Assembly: GCA_947683625.1 (NCBI GenBank)
Contig: CANTUR010000384.1
Span: 186,001-250,000 of the forward strand
Origin: Mallotus nudiflorus
Lineage: Eukaryota > Streptophyta > Magnoliopsida > Malpighiales > Euphorbiaceae
Direction: 5' to 3'
DNA: 64,000 nucleotides
Under the pieces are notes generated by a model. That model searched no databases and was not told the DNA's origin. It saw only the letters and a list, made by a program, of their open reading frames with translations. The position numbers were made by a program, and so were the translations under genes. This document shows, one piece after another, positions 22,944 through 33,546 of this stretch (positions are counted from its first letter, which is position 1; every line of letters starts with the position of its first letter).

Positions 22944-25535
22944 CTGAAAAGATAAACGGAAAGATTCAGACAAAATAGACAACGGAGGAATAACGCTGAA
23001 AACTACAGCAAGGAATACTTATCAAGACATACTTGAACCTAATACACTGTAGTAGTTACCAAAAGAAAACACAACTCAAAAACTAGGGCCACAACTCACA
23101 TAACTAAGCCCTGACATCGAATTCCGCTCTGATACCAACTTTGTCATGACCCAAAATAGGGGCCATGACTGGGTCTAGGGAACGGGAATTCTTTCGAATT
23201 CAGAACCCGTAGCAAGCCTAAAAATAAAATAAAACATGCAATAATAATAATAACAATATCAAATGCAGCGGAAATGAAAATCATAAATATAATAATAACA
23301 TTTCCATCAACTGGATTTAAATCAAATCTCAACTCATCACATATATAAAATCTCTTTAATACAATCCAGTTCAAATATAATACAACATCTCTTTAAATAT
23401 TTAACGACTACTGCAGTGTCTAGACAAAATAAAACTCAAGACTCAAGTAAGCAGTTTACACAAAGAAGCCAGGGCGGAAGAAATCCGGCGTATGGACCTG
23501 CTACTGAGGTCTGAAGATGTTGACTCTCCTGAAAAATAGTCAACGGAGGGGAGTCAGACCTCACTAAGTGAATTACTATAATATATATACATACACACTA
23601 AATGATAATGCATACAGTCAACAGTATATATATATCTAATATATATACAGGCAAATACACACAGATGCAATAAAATCATTCTATATATATTTTACTAAAA
23701 ATCATCTTTTATGAAGGATCACATAGAACCCTAGAATATCGCAACCTCAGAAATAGTGTTAGACAACACTCTAGCCATACGGGCTCACTTATTCCAAATA
23801 TATCCACTTAATCCATTTAGACAGTAGACTGGCCCCGAGACACTAAGTCAACCGAGCTCCAACAGTCTGACTGCCAGTGTGATTGGCCCCGAGACACTTG
23901 GTCAACCGAGCTCCAACAATCACACCCAAAACACATCTCACACATCAGATAATCTTAACCAATCAATATCCACAAATAAGTTAGTAATATAGCCTAAATA
24001 CTATAGGCGTACCGGTACGTACTCGGTCCTAGTGCTGCCCACTAGGTAGCACGTTCTATTGATATCCTTCATCATTAATAATATAAAATATTCATTCACA
24101 AAAATAAATGATGCATGAAGTTTAATAAAATATCAACATAAACCATATATATACTAGAAATATACCAAAAGTAAACCAGGTATATTTCGAGTATATATAC
24201 GTCGAATAATTCCAATATAATACAGAATAAACTAAAATATACTAAAATATACATAAAAGCATTTTTTAAGAATAATTTAGTTATACAACATGCATATAGT
24301 TGAAAATATACCAAAGCATACCGAAAATAAACCTAAGTAATACTTAAATCATTTATGCATATTTTATTAAAATAAAGCATACTTTTCTAAAACATGCATC
24401 CTAAAGCATATATATATAGTATAGTAACTCATCCTAGTGTGCTCCACGAGACATGTCCGACGGGCCTGGTCCACTAGCCCTCGGTCTCGGCGTAACTAAA
24501 TAAGCAATAAATAATCGACATTAGAATAAACCTAACAGAAATCCTAAAATTCAATCTAGAGTATTAAATACGGAAACAAAATTAGGGTTCGACTGAACAT
24601 CATGTTTTACGAGAATTCTACAGAAAATTCGGCAGAACCTCCCCTGTAAAACGGACATCTCTCTACTCAAAAGAGTAGAGCCGACCCTGCAAGGAAATAC
24701 ACTTCGAAAAACAAGCGCAACACAAATCCACAACCCCTCGATCGGACTCCAAACTACAGTCCACCGACCGGGGTCCACAATTCACAGAACAATTCTAATA
24801 ATACCAAAAATACCCTTAAAACATTTTATTAGAAAAACCGTATATTATATATATAATTGAAAATAATTCACGAAAAATAGTTTTAATTAGTTAAAAATAC
24901 TAAATAATTTGTAGAAATCATTTTTATACCTTAAATAACTATTAAAACCAATTAAATTACATTTTTAGCCAATTTAGGATAAAATTACCAAAATGCCCTT
25001 ATATATATAAATATACTATAATTACTTCAAAAATTCATAAAAAATTATAAAATTATCCAAAATTAATTTTCTCAACATATTTATCAATAATATTAATAAT
25101 TAAACTCATTTAACCAATTAAATTCAATTAAAAACACATTTAACCTAATTTTCCCAAATTACATAAACTTCAATAATTCAAAATAAATACTTAGAAATTC
25201 ATAAAAATTCCAAATAAATTCCTATAATTCATTTCAACACCTAATTTAACCATAAAACACAATTTCATAATTTAAATAATTAATTTCCGAAAATTAGAAA
25301 ATAATATTAAATATTCAAAAATACCCAAAAATCCAAAAAATCTCCAAAAATTCCAAAAAAATTCATACATGTAGATTAAGCTACTAGGATTAAAATTTGT
25401 GAAGGGATTTTCCATGAATCAATCAATTCAAAGCTCAAAAAAAATCAAAAACCCTAATATGGCCGAATTCGAAAAATCAAAACCTAAGCAATTCTAGACC
25501 ATTTTAGCTCAAAAAAAAGCTAGAATCACACTCAC
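22944..25535 (-). other. Candidate leader intron (5' LTR donor to pre-gag acceptor)
   Basis: On the - strand the 5' LTR has CTCCG/GTGAGTGTGATTC with the intron starting at 25535. Directly before gag, a pyrimidine-rich stretch ends TTTATCTTTTCAG at 22944, one base before the gag ATG. Splicing would remove about 2.6 kb of AT-rich leader including the rest of the LTR and the primer-binding site. The donor motif is also present at the same LTR position at 17412, 43292, 47538 and 61833. This is inference from splice-site sequence; no transcript evidence is available. Confidence 0.45.
23126..23137 (-). promoter_or_regulatory. Chromovirus primer-binding site (initiator Met tRNA)
   Basis: The - strand reads TGGTATCAGAGC four bases inside the 5' LTR, complementary to the 3' end of plant initiator Met tRNA. 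This fixes element polarity and the 5' LTR edge. Confidence 0.92.
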
Positions 25536-26267
25536 CGGAGCTCAAGGAGAAGAAAGAGACCGGCGGTGTCAAAAATGGTGGCCGAAATAGTCATCGACGG
25601 CGAGGAGAAGAATTTCGGCCAAAAATGGAAAAAATAGCTCGCCGGTGCCGGGGAAGGAAGCTACTGGCGGCGGGGGATGGCTGGGAACGATGGTGGCAAG
25701 CTGGGAGGCACACCGACGGTAGGTGATTGGCATGACAGACGGTGGTGAGGGGTGGTCGAGCGCTCGGGAGAAGAAGAAGAAAAAGAAAAGAAAAAGAAAA
25801 AGAAAAAGAAAAAAGAAAAATAATAAAAAATAATTTTAATAAAATATTTTAAAAAAATCACACCCACACATATAATTTAATATTTTAATAATTTAATAAT
25901 AAATAAAATATTTAAATAACAATAAATCAATAAACAAATAATAAAATATCAGGGTAATATATTAAACCCTAATTAAATAAATATTTACACACATAGGCTT
26001 AATTTAGTATTTTAAAAATACGTATGAGTTCATGCAAGTCCGAAAATATATTTAAAATAATTAATAATAAATTATTTACGTGAAAATTTCCCCAAAAATG
26101 CAAGTCCCGGAAAAATTTTACGTAAAGTACTGTAAATAATACACAATAATAAAAATAGGTTTTAAATACATCTTAACTCGTAAAATCTCGTAATATATAT
26201 ATAAAATTTATTAACACTGTATATCTCGGTACAGTGTAAAAATATTTTAAAAACACGGGATATTACA
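23142..26267 (-). repeat. Chromovirus 5' LTR
   Basis: Begins TGTCATGACCC and ends GGGATATTACA on the + strand, colinear with 15019-18154 over its whole length. The perfect hairpin is at 24661-24680, the candidate splice donor at 25535 and the GA tract at 25768-25820. As the upstream LTR it would carry the promoter; no clear TATA box was pinned down in the AT-rich part above the GA tract. Confidence 0.95.
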
Positions 26268-26272
26268 ATGGT

Positions 26273-28134
26273 CCACATGGTGGGTGAATTGGCCCACATA
26301 TATCACCTTGAATTCTTTCAAGAAACATAAGTGATTCATTTTGAATTTTAGATGGTGAAGGTCTCAAGATTAATTTTCTGAGAGAACAAGTTGTACATGA
26401 CATTTCATTTGATTGAGGAATTCTTTGCCCCTTCAAGGGATGCCTATGTGAATTCTCAATTATCCTTCGCATCATTACTGATCTAGGATGACCTAATCTG
26501 TCATGCCATAAATTTATTATTGAAGGATCATAAGATTTTTCTTTTACTGCCATATTTGATTCAATTACATGTATATGCATGTAATGCAATCCAGTAGGGA
26601 GTTTTGACAGTCTTTCCAATACTTGTATTTTTCCTGATTCATAGGAAACTATATTTAAATATTTGTTACCATTTATAGTAATGGATTGGGTATCACACCC
26701 ATTTCGATATATGTCATCAAAACTCAACAAATTTCTTGTTGATTTTGGTGAAAACAAAGCTTCATCAATTATAAACTTTGTTCTATTTGGTAACATAAAT
26801 TTAGCTTTGCCAATTCCTTCAATCAGATCTACAGGACCTGATATTATTTTTACAACTGCCTTTGTGGGCTTTATTTCAGAGAAATAATCTCTATTTTTCA
26901 AGATAGTATGTGTAGTACCACTATCTGGTATGCAGAGATCTCCAATACTGTCTTTATGTTGAGTACAATCCATATTAAACTTCAAAATAGATAAACAAAA
27001 AAAAAATTAATCAATTAAGGTAAAAACATAAAATAATTGTAAAGTAGGACATTTTATTTAATTTGAAAATAACATACATAACAATAGCATATTCTTCAGA
27101 ATAAATTAAGTAATAACAATATACTTAAAATTATAGATGTCTCAATTTCCATTATCAGTAAAATCAGAAACATCTAGATGAGTTGTATCATTAACATGAG
27201 TATGATGCTCATTGAAGTTTATTTCCTTTTCTTTGCCTTTCAATGATGCCTTATAAAGTTGGCAAAGATGTGGTGGTGTTCGACAAACTCGTGACCAGTG
27301 TCCTTTACTACCACATCTGAAACACATAGTTTCAAACTTATGTTGAGGCCTTTCTTGAACACCACTGATGACTGATTTTAACTTCTTTTGAGGTTGAGTC
27401 TGATTTTGTTATGGAGTATTATTATATTTATTTCCACGACCACGGCCAAAGAATTGACCTCTTCCACGTCCACGACCTCTACCTCTCCCACGTCCATAGC
27501 TATTGTAATTTTTATATCTGGAATAATTTGTAGCATTTGCTTCTGGAAATGCTATTGAGCCAGTGGGATGGGACTGATGATTTTTCATCAAGAGTTCATT
27601 ATTTTTCTCAACTACCAGTAGGCATGAAATTAGTTCAGAATATTTTTTAAATCTCTGCATCCTGTATTGTTGTTGCAGTGTAACATTTGATGCATGAAAT
27701 GTGGAGTAAGTTTTCTCCAGCATATCCTCGTCTGTGACTGTCTGTCCATAAAATTTTGATTGTGATACTATTCTGAACATTGCAGAATTATAGTCACTCA
27801 CTTTTTTGAAATCTTAAAAGCGTAAAGCTCTCCATTCATCAGTGACTACTGGTAGTATTACATCTCTTTGATGATCATATCTGTCTTTTAGATCCTTCCA
27901 AAGAACACTTGGATCTTTGATAGTCAAATATTCACATTTTAATCCTTCATCAAGATGACGACAGAGAAAAATTATAGACTTGGCCTTATCTTGCAATGAG
28001 GTGTTATTATTTTCTTTTATGGTATCAATTAACCCCATTGATTGAAGATGCATCTCTACATCTAGAATCCAAGACATATAATTTTTTCCCATGCTGTCAA
28101 GAGCAACGAACTCAAGCTTTGCTAGATTTGTCAT
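26273..28134 (-). pseudogene. Copia gag, protease and integrase N-terminal half
   Basis: Starts at the ATG at 28132-28134. The gag domain contains LDSMGKNYMSWILDVEMHL. An RGRGRG-rich stretch (about 27440-27500) and a CCHC zinc knuckle, CFRCGSKGHWSRVC (27280-27325), follow. The protease has the catalytic DSGTTHTIL (about 26920). The GAG-pre-integrase/zinc region contains LWHDRLGHP and CTTCSLRK (about 26390-26500). The first integrase catalytic Asp is in QGDICGP (about 26300), after which the gypsy element interrupts. Premature TAA stops at 27814 and 27409 replace Gln codons, and the linker at 26986-27141 carries several stops. All pieces share one frame, which continues in phase beyond the nested element. 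Confidence 0.92.
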
Positions 28135-28970
28135 TATGATAACTAATAAAAAAAATATAAATCAATTAGTATTCATAAATTTGATGACTACTAAAAAAAA
28201 TCAAACATAATTAGAATTTACTAATTAATTATATCATGAATGAATATTGCAAGAAATAATAGCGGTACAAAAAATGATACAATAATACTTAAAATTATAT
28301 CAAATAGAAAATCATCTTCCATATGAATTATTCCTAAAACTATTATAATAGTCATGATCAAAACACAAATATAAATATACCAAATCATGTTTACAATTTA
28401 GAGTGAAGAGAAGAAGAGAAAATGTATGAATTTGTGTGAATAAATAAAATTTATAGCTCATCTATTTATAATGAAAAATATAGCCGTTTATTACTGTTAT
28501 GTTACCGTTGGTAATAAAAATATAGTCGTTAGAATTTTTTTTTAATATAATATATTGAGAAATAAATTATATAAAGTAAAATCAATAAATAATGTTGATA
28601 TGATTATTTATAGCAAGTGAGTTAACATAACGATATGTATAAATATGGGGCAAAATCGTCCATTAATATAAAATGAGATATAGCCTTCCATTAACATAAA
28701 TAATAAAAAAATAAATGTGCATAAATATAAATTGGTAAGAGGCATAGTCATCCATAAGGTTAGAACCATTTCTAGCAATATTTGCATCAATGGTGTAGTT
28801 AGTAAAACAAAATAAAAATAACAATTAATATAAAGGTAGATTGAAGAAATAAATATAAATATATAAATTAGTAGGAGACATAGTCATCCATGATAATATA
28901 TAATCAAACAATATATTCATAAATATTAAATATTAAGAAATATGTACCTTATTGTTTTGATCGAGAGCTT

Positions 28971-28985
28971 CTCGTGCTGATAACG
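28971..28985 (-). promoter_or_regulatory. Copia primer-binding site (candidate)
   Basis: Immediately inside the 5' LTR the - strand reads CGTTATCAGCACGAG. The position and the TTATCAGC word are typical for plant copia primer sites thought to pair with internal Met-tRNA sequence; the exact tRNA was not matched. Confidence 0.55.
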
Positions 28986-29306
28986 TGTTGTGAAATAAAG
29001 ATTTAATTACTTAATTTGTTATAAAACTAAACTTGAATTTAGTAGCATTTAACTAGAAGAAAAATATTTTATAGTAGAATGATTTTAAGAGAATTTAGAA
29101 AGAGTTTGGAGAGAATTTGGAGAACTATAATATTGAAAGAATTTAGAGAGTAATCTATCTTTTCTTCTTCTTCTTCTTAACATTCTCATTAATGAATTTC
29201 AATCTCTTTATATAGAGATTTTTTTTTTACTATTTGAGTAATATTCTCTCACAAATAATATATTGTTCATTCACAAATAATATATTATTTATTCACATTC
29301 ATAATA
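28986..29306 (-). repeat. Copia 5' LTR
   Basis: Partner of 11866-12186. It holds a TATAAATAGA-like box on neither copy in perfect form, but on the - strand TCTCTATATAAAGAG occurs near 29205-29219 and is the best TATA candidate for the element promoter. Confidence 0.92.
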
Positions 29307-29311
29307 AATAT

Positions 29312-30790
29312 ATATTTTTTAAACACCTCAATTTTTACTCTAAGCTCCTTAGCCAAAACCTTTTCTTTACAATCCTTATAATTTTTGTAAATTATCATTT
29401 TAATCTTTTTACTTTTTAACATTCTTTTATTATTTTAAAGATAATAGTACAAGTATATTTTTAATATTCAGATGTTTTAATTTAACTTTTAATATTTAGA
29501 TATTTTAATTTAAAAAGTTGTAAATAATATTTTAATTTAATTCAGATATTTTAATTTAATTTTTTTAATATTTAGATATTTTAATTTAATTTTTTGTTAT
29601 TCATATATTTTAATTTATTTTTTTAATATTAAATCCTTATTCTTTTTCTTTTTACTGAACCATATAAGAGAAGCGGAAGAAGAAGATGAGGAGGGACAAA
29701 CATCGTATGATGGAGAAGACGAGCTGCAGCACCACCTGTGGTTGACGGTGGCTTCATAAATTTGATATAATTAAAAAAATTTACTTCTTGTTGTTGCTTT
29801 TGTTGTTGACGATTTTAGTGGGATTGATGGTGTTGATAATGATTGTAACTTGTTGGATTTTCATGGTGGTTGATGATTTTCATGGGATTGATGATTTATA
29901 AAATTCAAAATTTTGAAGTCATTACAGATTTGATTTGTGTCAAGGCATATATGGTGAATTTGTGGTTGATTTTTGGGACTAGTGGTGGTAGTGTTGATGC
30001 TGGATTTGTGGTGGCGTGGGTGTCACTGGATGTGTGAAGGAGAGGTTGATGGTGGTTCTGGATGTGTGGCGGTGGCGGTTGATGTGTGCTGGATTGTGTA
30101 AAGGAGAGGGTATGGAATTAACATTAATTAAGAGAAACTAACAATTTAAGAGTATTTTTATTCATAGTAATTAATTAAATTTGAGTTATAAGTTATCAAT
30201 ATAACTTTATAATATTCATTGATTTTAATTAAATTTTAAAAATATTTTATTTATACATATAATTTTAAATAATGTTAATTTAATATTAAAAAAAATTTAT
30301 ATTTATATAATTAATTTTTGTCAATTATTTTATTATTAATTTTAAATTTTTACAATTTACAATCTACAATTCATAATACTTAATAAATTTGTTATTTTTG
30401 TAATATGATTTTTTTTATGATTTTATAAATATTAAGATATTTTTAAATTTTTGTTCAAGTTATTTTAATTTTATTTTAAAATAACTTATTTTTTTGTAAA
30501 TATATTTTTATTGTTTTTTTAGATTATAAAATTAATTGAACTAGAAAGTATATGTTTGGTCTAATTTTTTTTTATGTACAACAATCAATTTGACTTTCTT
30601 TCAATTTTAAATATAAACTTAAGAATTAAAAAGAAATTTATCAATAAAAAATAAATTGAACCAATTTATCAATTAAGACATGTGCAATTAAATCCTGTAC
30701 GAAAATATTTATAATATCACATTTTATAAATTGAAATATCTATAAGATTATTTTAGAAGTTTAGATGGGAATGAAATTTGATTAAAAGTT
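29312..30790. other. Intergenic DNA upstream of the carboxylesterase gene
   Basis: Two parts. 29312-29660 and 30115-30790 are AT-rich with no gene. 29680-30115 is strongly T/G-rich on the + strand with repeated GGTGGTTGATG- and GGATGTGTG-like words; its complement is C/A-rich and resembles exon or leader DNA of a lost gene or element, but no open frame is convincing. Confidence 0.5.
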
Positions 30791-30791
30791 A

Positions 30792-30811
30792 ATATATATA
30801 TATATATATAG
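30792..30811 (+). promoter_or_regulatory. Probable TATA region of the carboxylesterase gene
   Basis: A run of TA repeats lies about 150 bp before the ATG at 30958. It is the only TATA-like element close upstream of the gene; a start site about 30 bp downstream would give a leader of roughly 120 nt. Confidence 0.45.
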
Positions 30812-30851
30812 CTCATATGCCATAAATTTTTGAATTAAATCTCTGCTCCAT

Positions 30852-30912
30852 AAGTCTTCATTTCAAATATTTCCAAAAAAAAAAAAAAAAAAGTCTTCAT
30901 TGCAATTTTTCC
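30852..30912 (+). repeat. Short poly(A) insertion flanked by a direct repeat
   Basis: AAGTCTTCATT occurs at 30852-30862 and again at 30891-30901. Between them lies a short segment ending in about 18 A residues. This arrangement resembles a 5'-truncated LINE-mediated insertion with its target duplication, located in the carboxylesterase leader or proximal promoter. Confidence 0.5.
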
Positions 30913-30957
30913 ATATCATAGCAAGCACAAGCCTACTCCATTATCCAACAGACAATA

Positions 30958-31986
30958 ATGAATCAAGATCCTCCGCATCTTCACCTTCCGTGGAAGGTCA
31001 AGCTCTCTATATACGCTCTCACCTTCGCCGTTGACGTCACTCGCCGATCCAACGGCACTGTCAATCGCGGGCTTATGAGTTTGTTCGATCTCAGGTCACC
31101 ACCATCCGAAAAACAAATCAACGGCGTCAAAACTACAGACATCACTGTTGACAGAGCTCGCAACCTTTGGTTCCGCCTCTACACTCCTACCCAAACCGGA
31201 GACACTACTTTGCCGGTTGTTTTCTACTTCCATGGCGGTGGCTTTGCTTATTTGGCGGCCAATTCAAAGCCCATCGATGAGTTATGTTACTCACTTGCTC
31301 GTGAACTCTCTGCCCTTGTCATCTCCGTCAATTATCGGCTTGCTCCGGAGCATCGTTGTCCAGCTCAGTACGAGGATGGTTTCGATGTGTTAAAGCTCAT
31401 AGACGAAACAGAAGTTGAAGGTTTTCCAAAGCATCTCGCCAATCTGGGATTATGTTTTCTTGCAGGAGACAGCGCAGGAGGCAACATAGTTCATAATGTT
31501 CAAGTAAAAGCCAGTGAACATGAATTTCGCAGCATAAGACTTATAGGAAACGTGCTGATACAGCCATTTTTTGGGGGCGAAGAACGAACTGAAGCTGAAA
31601 TGAATCTTGAAGGCAAAGTTCCATTCATTACTATGGAGCGAGCTGACTGGATGTGGAAGGCCTTCTTGCCGGAGTCGAAATCAGAATTCGGTAGAGATCA
31701 TCCTGCAGCGAATGTTTTCGGGCCAAATGCTGTTGACATATCAGGATTAAAGATTCCGGCAAGTTGTGTTTTTGTTGCAGGATTTGATCCATTGAAAGAT
31801 TGGCAAAAGAGGTACTGTGAGGGGCTGAAGAAATCTGGAAAAGAAGTATATTTGTATGAATATCCTAACTCTTTCCATTCATTTTACGTGCATCCTCAGC
31901 TGCCTGAGTTTTCTTGGTTCATCAGGGACTTGAGAGATTTTGTCCAGAAGCAAATAGCAGCAGCAGCAATAACAACAAATAATTGA
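30958..31986 (+). CDS. Carboxylesterase, class I plant CXE (CXE18-like, GID1-like alpha/beta hydrolase)
   Basis: An intact, intronless frame of 342 residues, the usual size for plant CXE proteins. Motifs in order: the oxyanion-hole HGGG at residues 92-95 (FYFHGGGFAYL), YRLAPEH at 126-132, nucleophile elbow GDSAGGN with Ser172, Asp277 in GFDPLKD, and His307 in NSFHSFY, giving a complete Ser-Asp-His triad. The His is retained, whereas GID1 gibberellin receptors have lost it, so this is predicted to be an active esterase rather than a receptor. The N-terminus (PWKVKLSIYALTFAVDVTRRSNGTVNR) fits the CXE18 branch; no signal peptide is evident, suggesting a cytosolic or nuclear protein acting on small esters. 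Substrate unknown. The first ATG starts the domain and codon use is more GC-rich than the surroundings. It is the only convincing host gene in the window. Confidence 0.95.
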   Translation: MNQDPPHLHLPWKVKLSIYALTFAVDVTRRSNGTVNRGLMSLFDLRSPPSEKQINGVKTTDITVDRARNLWFRLYTPTQTGDTTLPVVFYFHGGGFAYLAANSKPIDELCYSLARELSALVISVNYRLAPEHRCPAQYEDGFDVLKLIDETEVEGFPKHLANLGLCFLAGDSAGGNIVHNVQVKASEHEFRSIRLIGNVLIQPFFGGEERTEAEMNLEGKVPFITMERADWMWKAFLPESKSEFGRDHPAANVFGPNAVDISGLKIPASCVFVAGFDPLKDWQKRYCEGLKKSGKEVYLYEYPNSFHSFYVHPQLPEFSWFIRDLRDFVQKQIAAAAITTNN

Positions 31987-33541
31987 TCTTTTTATTTATT
32001 TTTTTTCTTGAATTTCAGTGTGATTTTTTTTTTTTAACAAATTTGAGTGTGATTTATGAGTTCACCCATATCACATATATGTTAGTTTCTTTGTTACATC
32101 TAATCAACGCTGTACATGTGGTGTGGGCCTTATGTTAAATTAAAAAAAAAAAAAGAAAGTATTTAAAAAAAAATGTAGCATATAATAAATTTTCTTAAAT
32201 AATATCTTATATTCCAAATTTATGTGCGGAGAAATAACAGTAGAGAAGAAGTTTTGTCTCTTCCGGTTCAAATTTTAAAATAATCATAGCTCTCTTATCA
32301 CTACTGAATATATATCTGGTGTAGTAGATGAAAAAAATTAATGAAATAAAGAAAATATTAAAAAATAAAGGTTTATTGATACAAAAAATTTAAATATTTG
32401 AGACATTTTGCAGTTTTATTTTGATATTTTGATTTTAATAAAAATGTCTCGATTTAACATCAAATGTTTGACAATTAGCACAAAGTGTTTTTTTTTTTAA
32501 ATTGAACATTACATCTTATAAAATATCAAATTTATCATTTTTAAATTTTAAATCTACAATGATCAAGTAGCATAATAAAATTTTAAAATTTCAAAATTTT
32601 TGATAATTTTGTCCCAAATTTTAAATTTTGATGAAATATTTTAATTTAGTTAATTTATTAATATTTATTTAAAATTACATAAAAATACAGATGCAATAAT
32701 AAAAGAATTAAATTTATTATTGAGAAATTGTTAAATTTATAAATATTTTTATTATACCAAAAAGCTAAAAACCAAACGTAAATATAATAAATATTTGTGG
32801 ACCAATATCTTGAATAAACTAGATTTTTTTCAACATAAAATTAATAAACTAGATTATAGTGTATATATATTCATGGAAGAGTGCATTACTCTTATAATAT
32901 ATATATATATATATTCTCTAAATTAATATTGCGAGTTCAGCATTTCATTAATTTACTTGATGACCTTAACGTGGGAAGATAATGAAAGCTAGCGTTTGTT
33001 TGAAATGATAGAATTCATGAAATTCATAACATTTACAAATTAATCATTAGTAGAATTCAAGTAGCTGGTTTCATTTCTTTAACATATTAACAGTTTCTTT
33101 GTGTTTGCGATGAGAAGGATCACCTGTAGACATTATAAATATAAGGGTTCATACGTGGTCTTGTCGCGTTGATTATTTCATTTAAAACCAATTGTTGATT
33201 TTTTAAGTTTTTGGTTCGTATTTTAGAATTGGGATAACAAAAGAAATAATTTTTTTTAAAATAGTGTTTGATTATCTAAAAATGAAAATGAAAATGAAAA
33301 TAATAATGAGAATCAATATTACATAACAATTAAAATTTTTTTATGAAAACAATCTTTGAAATTTTATATATATATAAAAAATTAACATTATAATTATATT
33401 TTAAATTAATATAAAAGAAATGATAATTCCCTTTGATGAAAGATCACATTTTCATTTTCATATTGAATTTTAGCCAACTAAATATTATGAATCGAAATCA
33501 TCCATTTCAATTCTTATTCTCACTCTTATTTTACCAAACAA
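31987..33541. other. 3' flank of the carboxylesterase gene and intergenic DNA
   Basis: AT-rich. AATAAT overlaps the stop codon region, and T-rich stretches follow, suitable for plant poly(A) signalling within about 200 bp. No further gene seen. Confidence 0.5.
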
Positions 33542-33546
33542 ACGGA

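Larger units (their letters stand above)
15019..26267 (-). mobile_element. Complete Ty3/gypsy chromovirus (Tekay/Del-like), nested in copia
   Basis: Two LTRs of about 3.13 kb, an initiator-Met-tRNA primer site at the 5' LTR, a polypurine tract at the 3' LTR, and gag-PR-RT-RNase H-INT in gypsy order. The target duplication ATGGT is at 15014-15018 and 26268-26272, inside the copia integrase. The integrase C-terminus corresponds to the related element at 62521, which ends in a chromodomain-like tail, hence chromovirus. The LTRs are very similar (roughly 2 percent different over the parts compared by eye), so it inserted after the copia copy. The coding region has stops and frameshifts, so this copy is non-autonomous now. 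Confidence 0.95.
11866..29306 (-). mobile_element. Ty1/copia LTR retrotransposon, interrupted by a nested gypsy element
   Basis: Two 321-bp LTRs (11866-12186 and 28986-29306) flank a - strand gag-pol. The target duplication AATAT is at 11861-11865 and 29307-29311. Domain order is gag, zinc knuckle, protease, integrase, reverse transcriptase, RNase H, which defines Ty1/copia. A complete chromovirus sits at 15019-26267, leaving about 6.2 kb of copia DNA. The LTRs differ at about 20 of 321 positions by my count, so this is not a recent insertion. Outer termini read TA instead of canonical TG/CA in places (TATTATG start on the - strand). Lineage within Ty1/copia was not assigned. Confidence 0.93.

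Noticed and set aside
11869..29301. Copia LTR edges at the first TG and last CA (313-bp LTRs)
   Set aside because: These edges give no matching target duplication. Extending to the full shared sequence (321 bp) gives AATAT on both sides and places the polypurine tract directly at the LTR.
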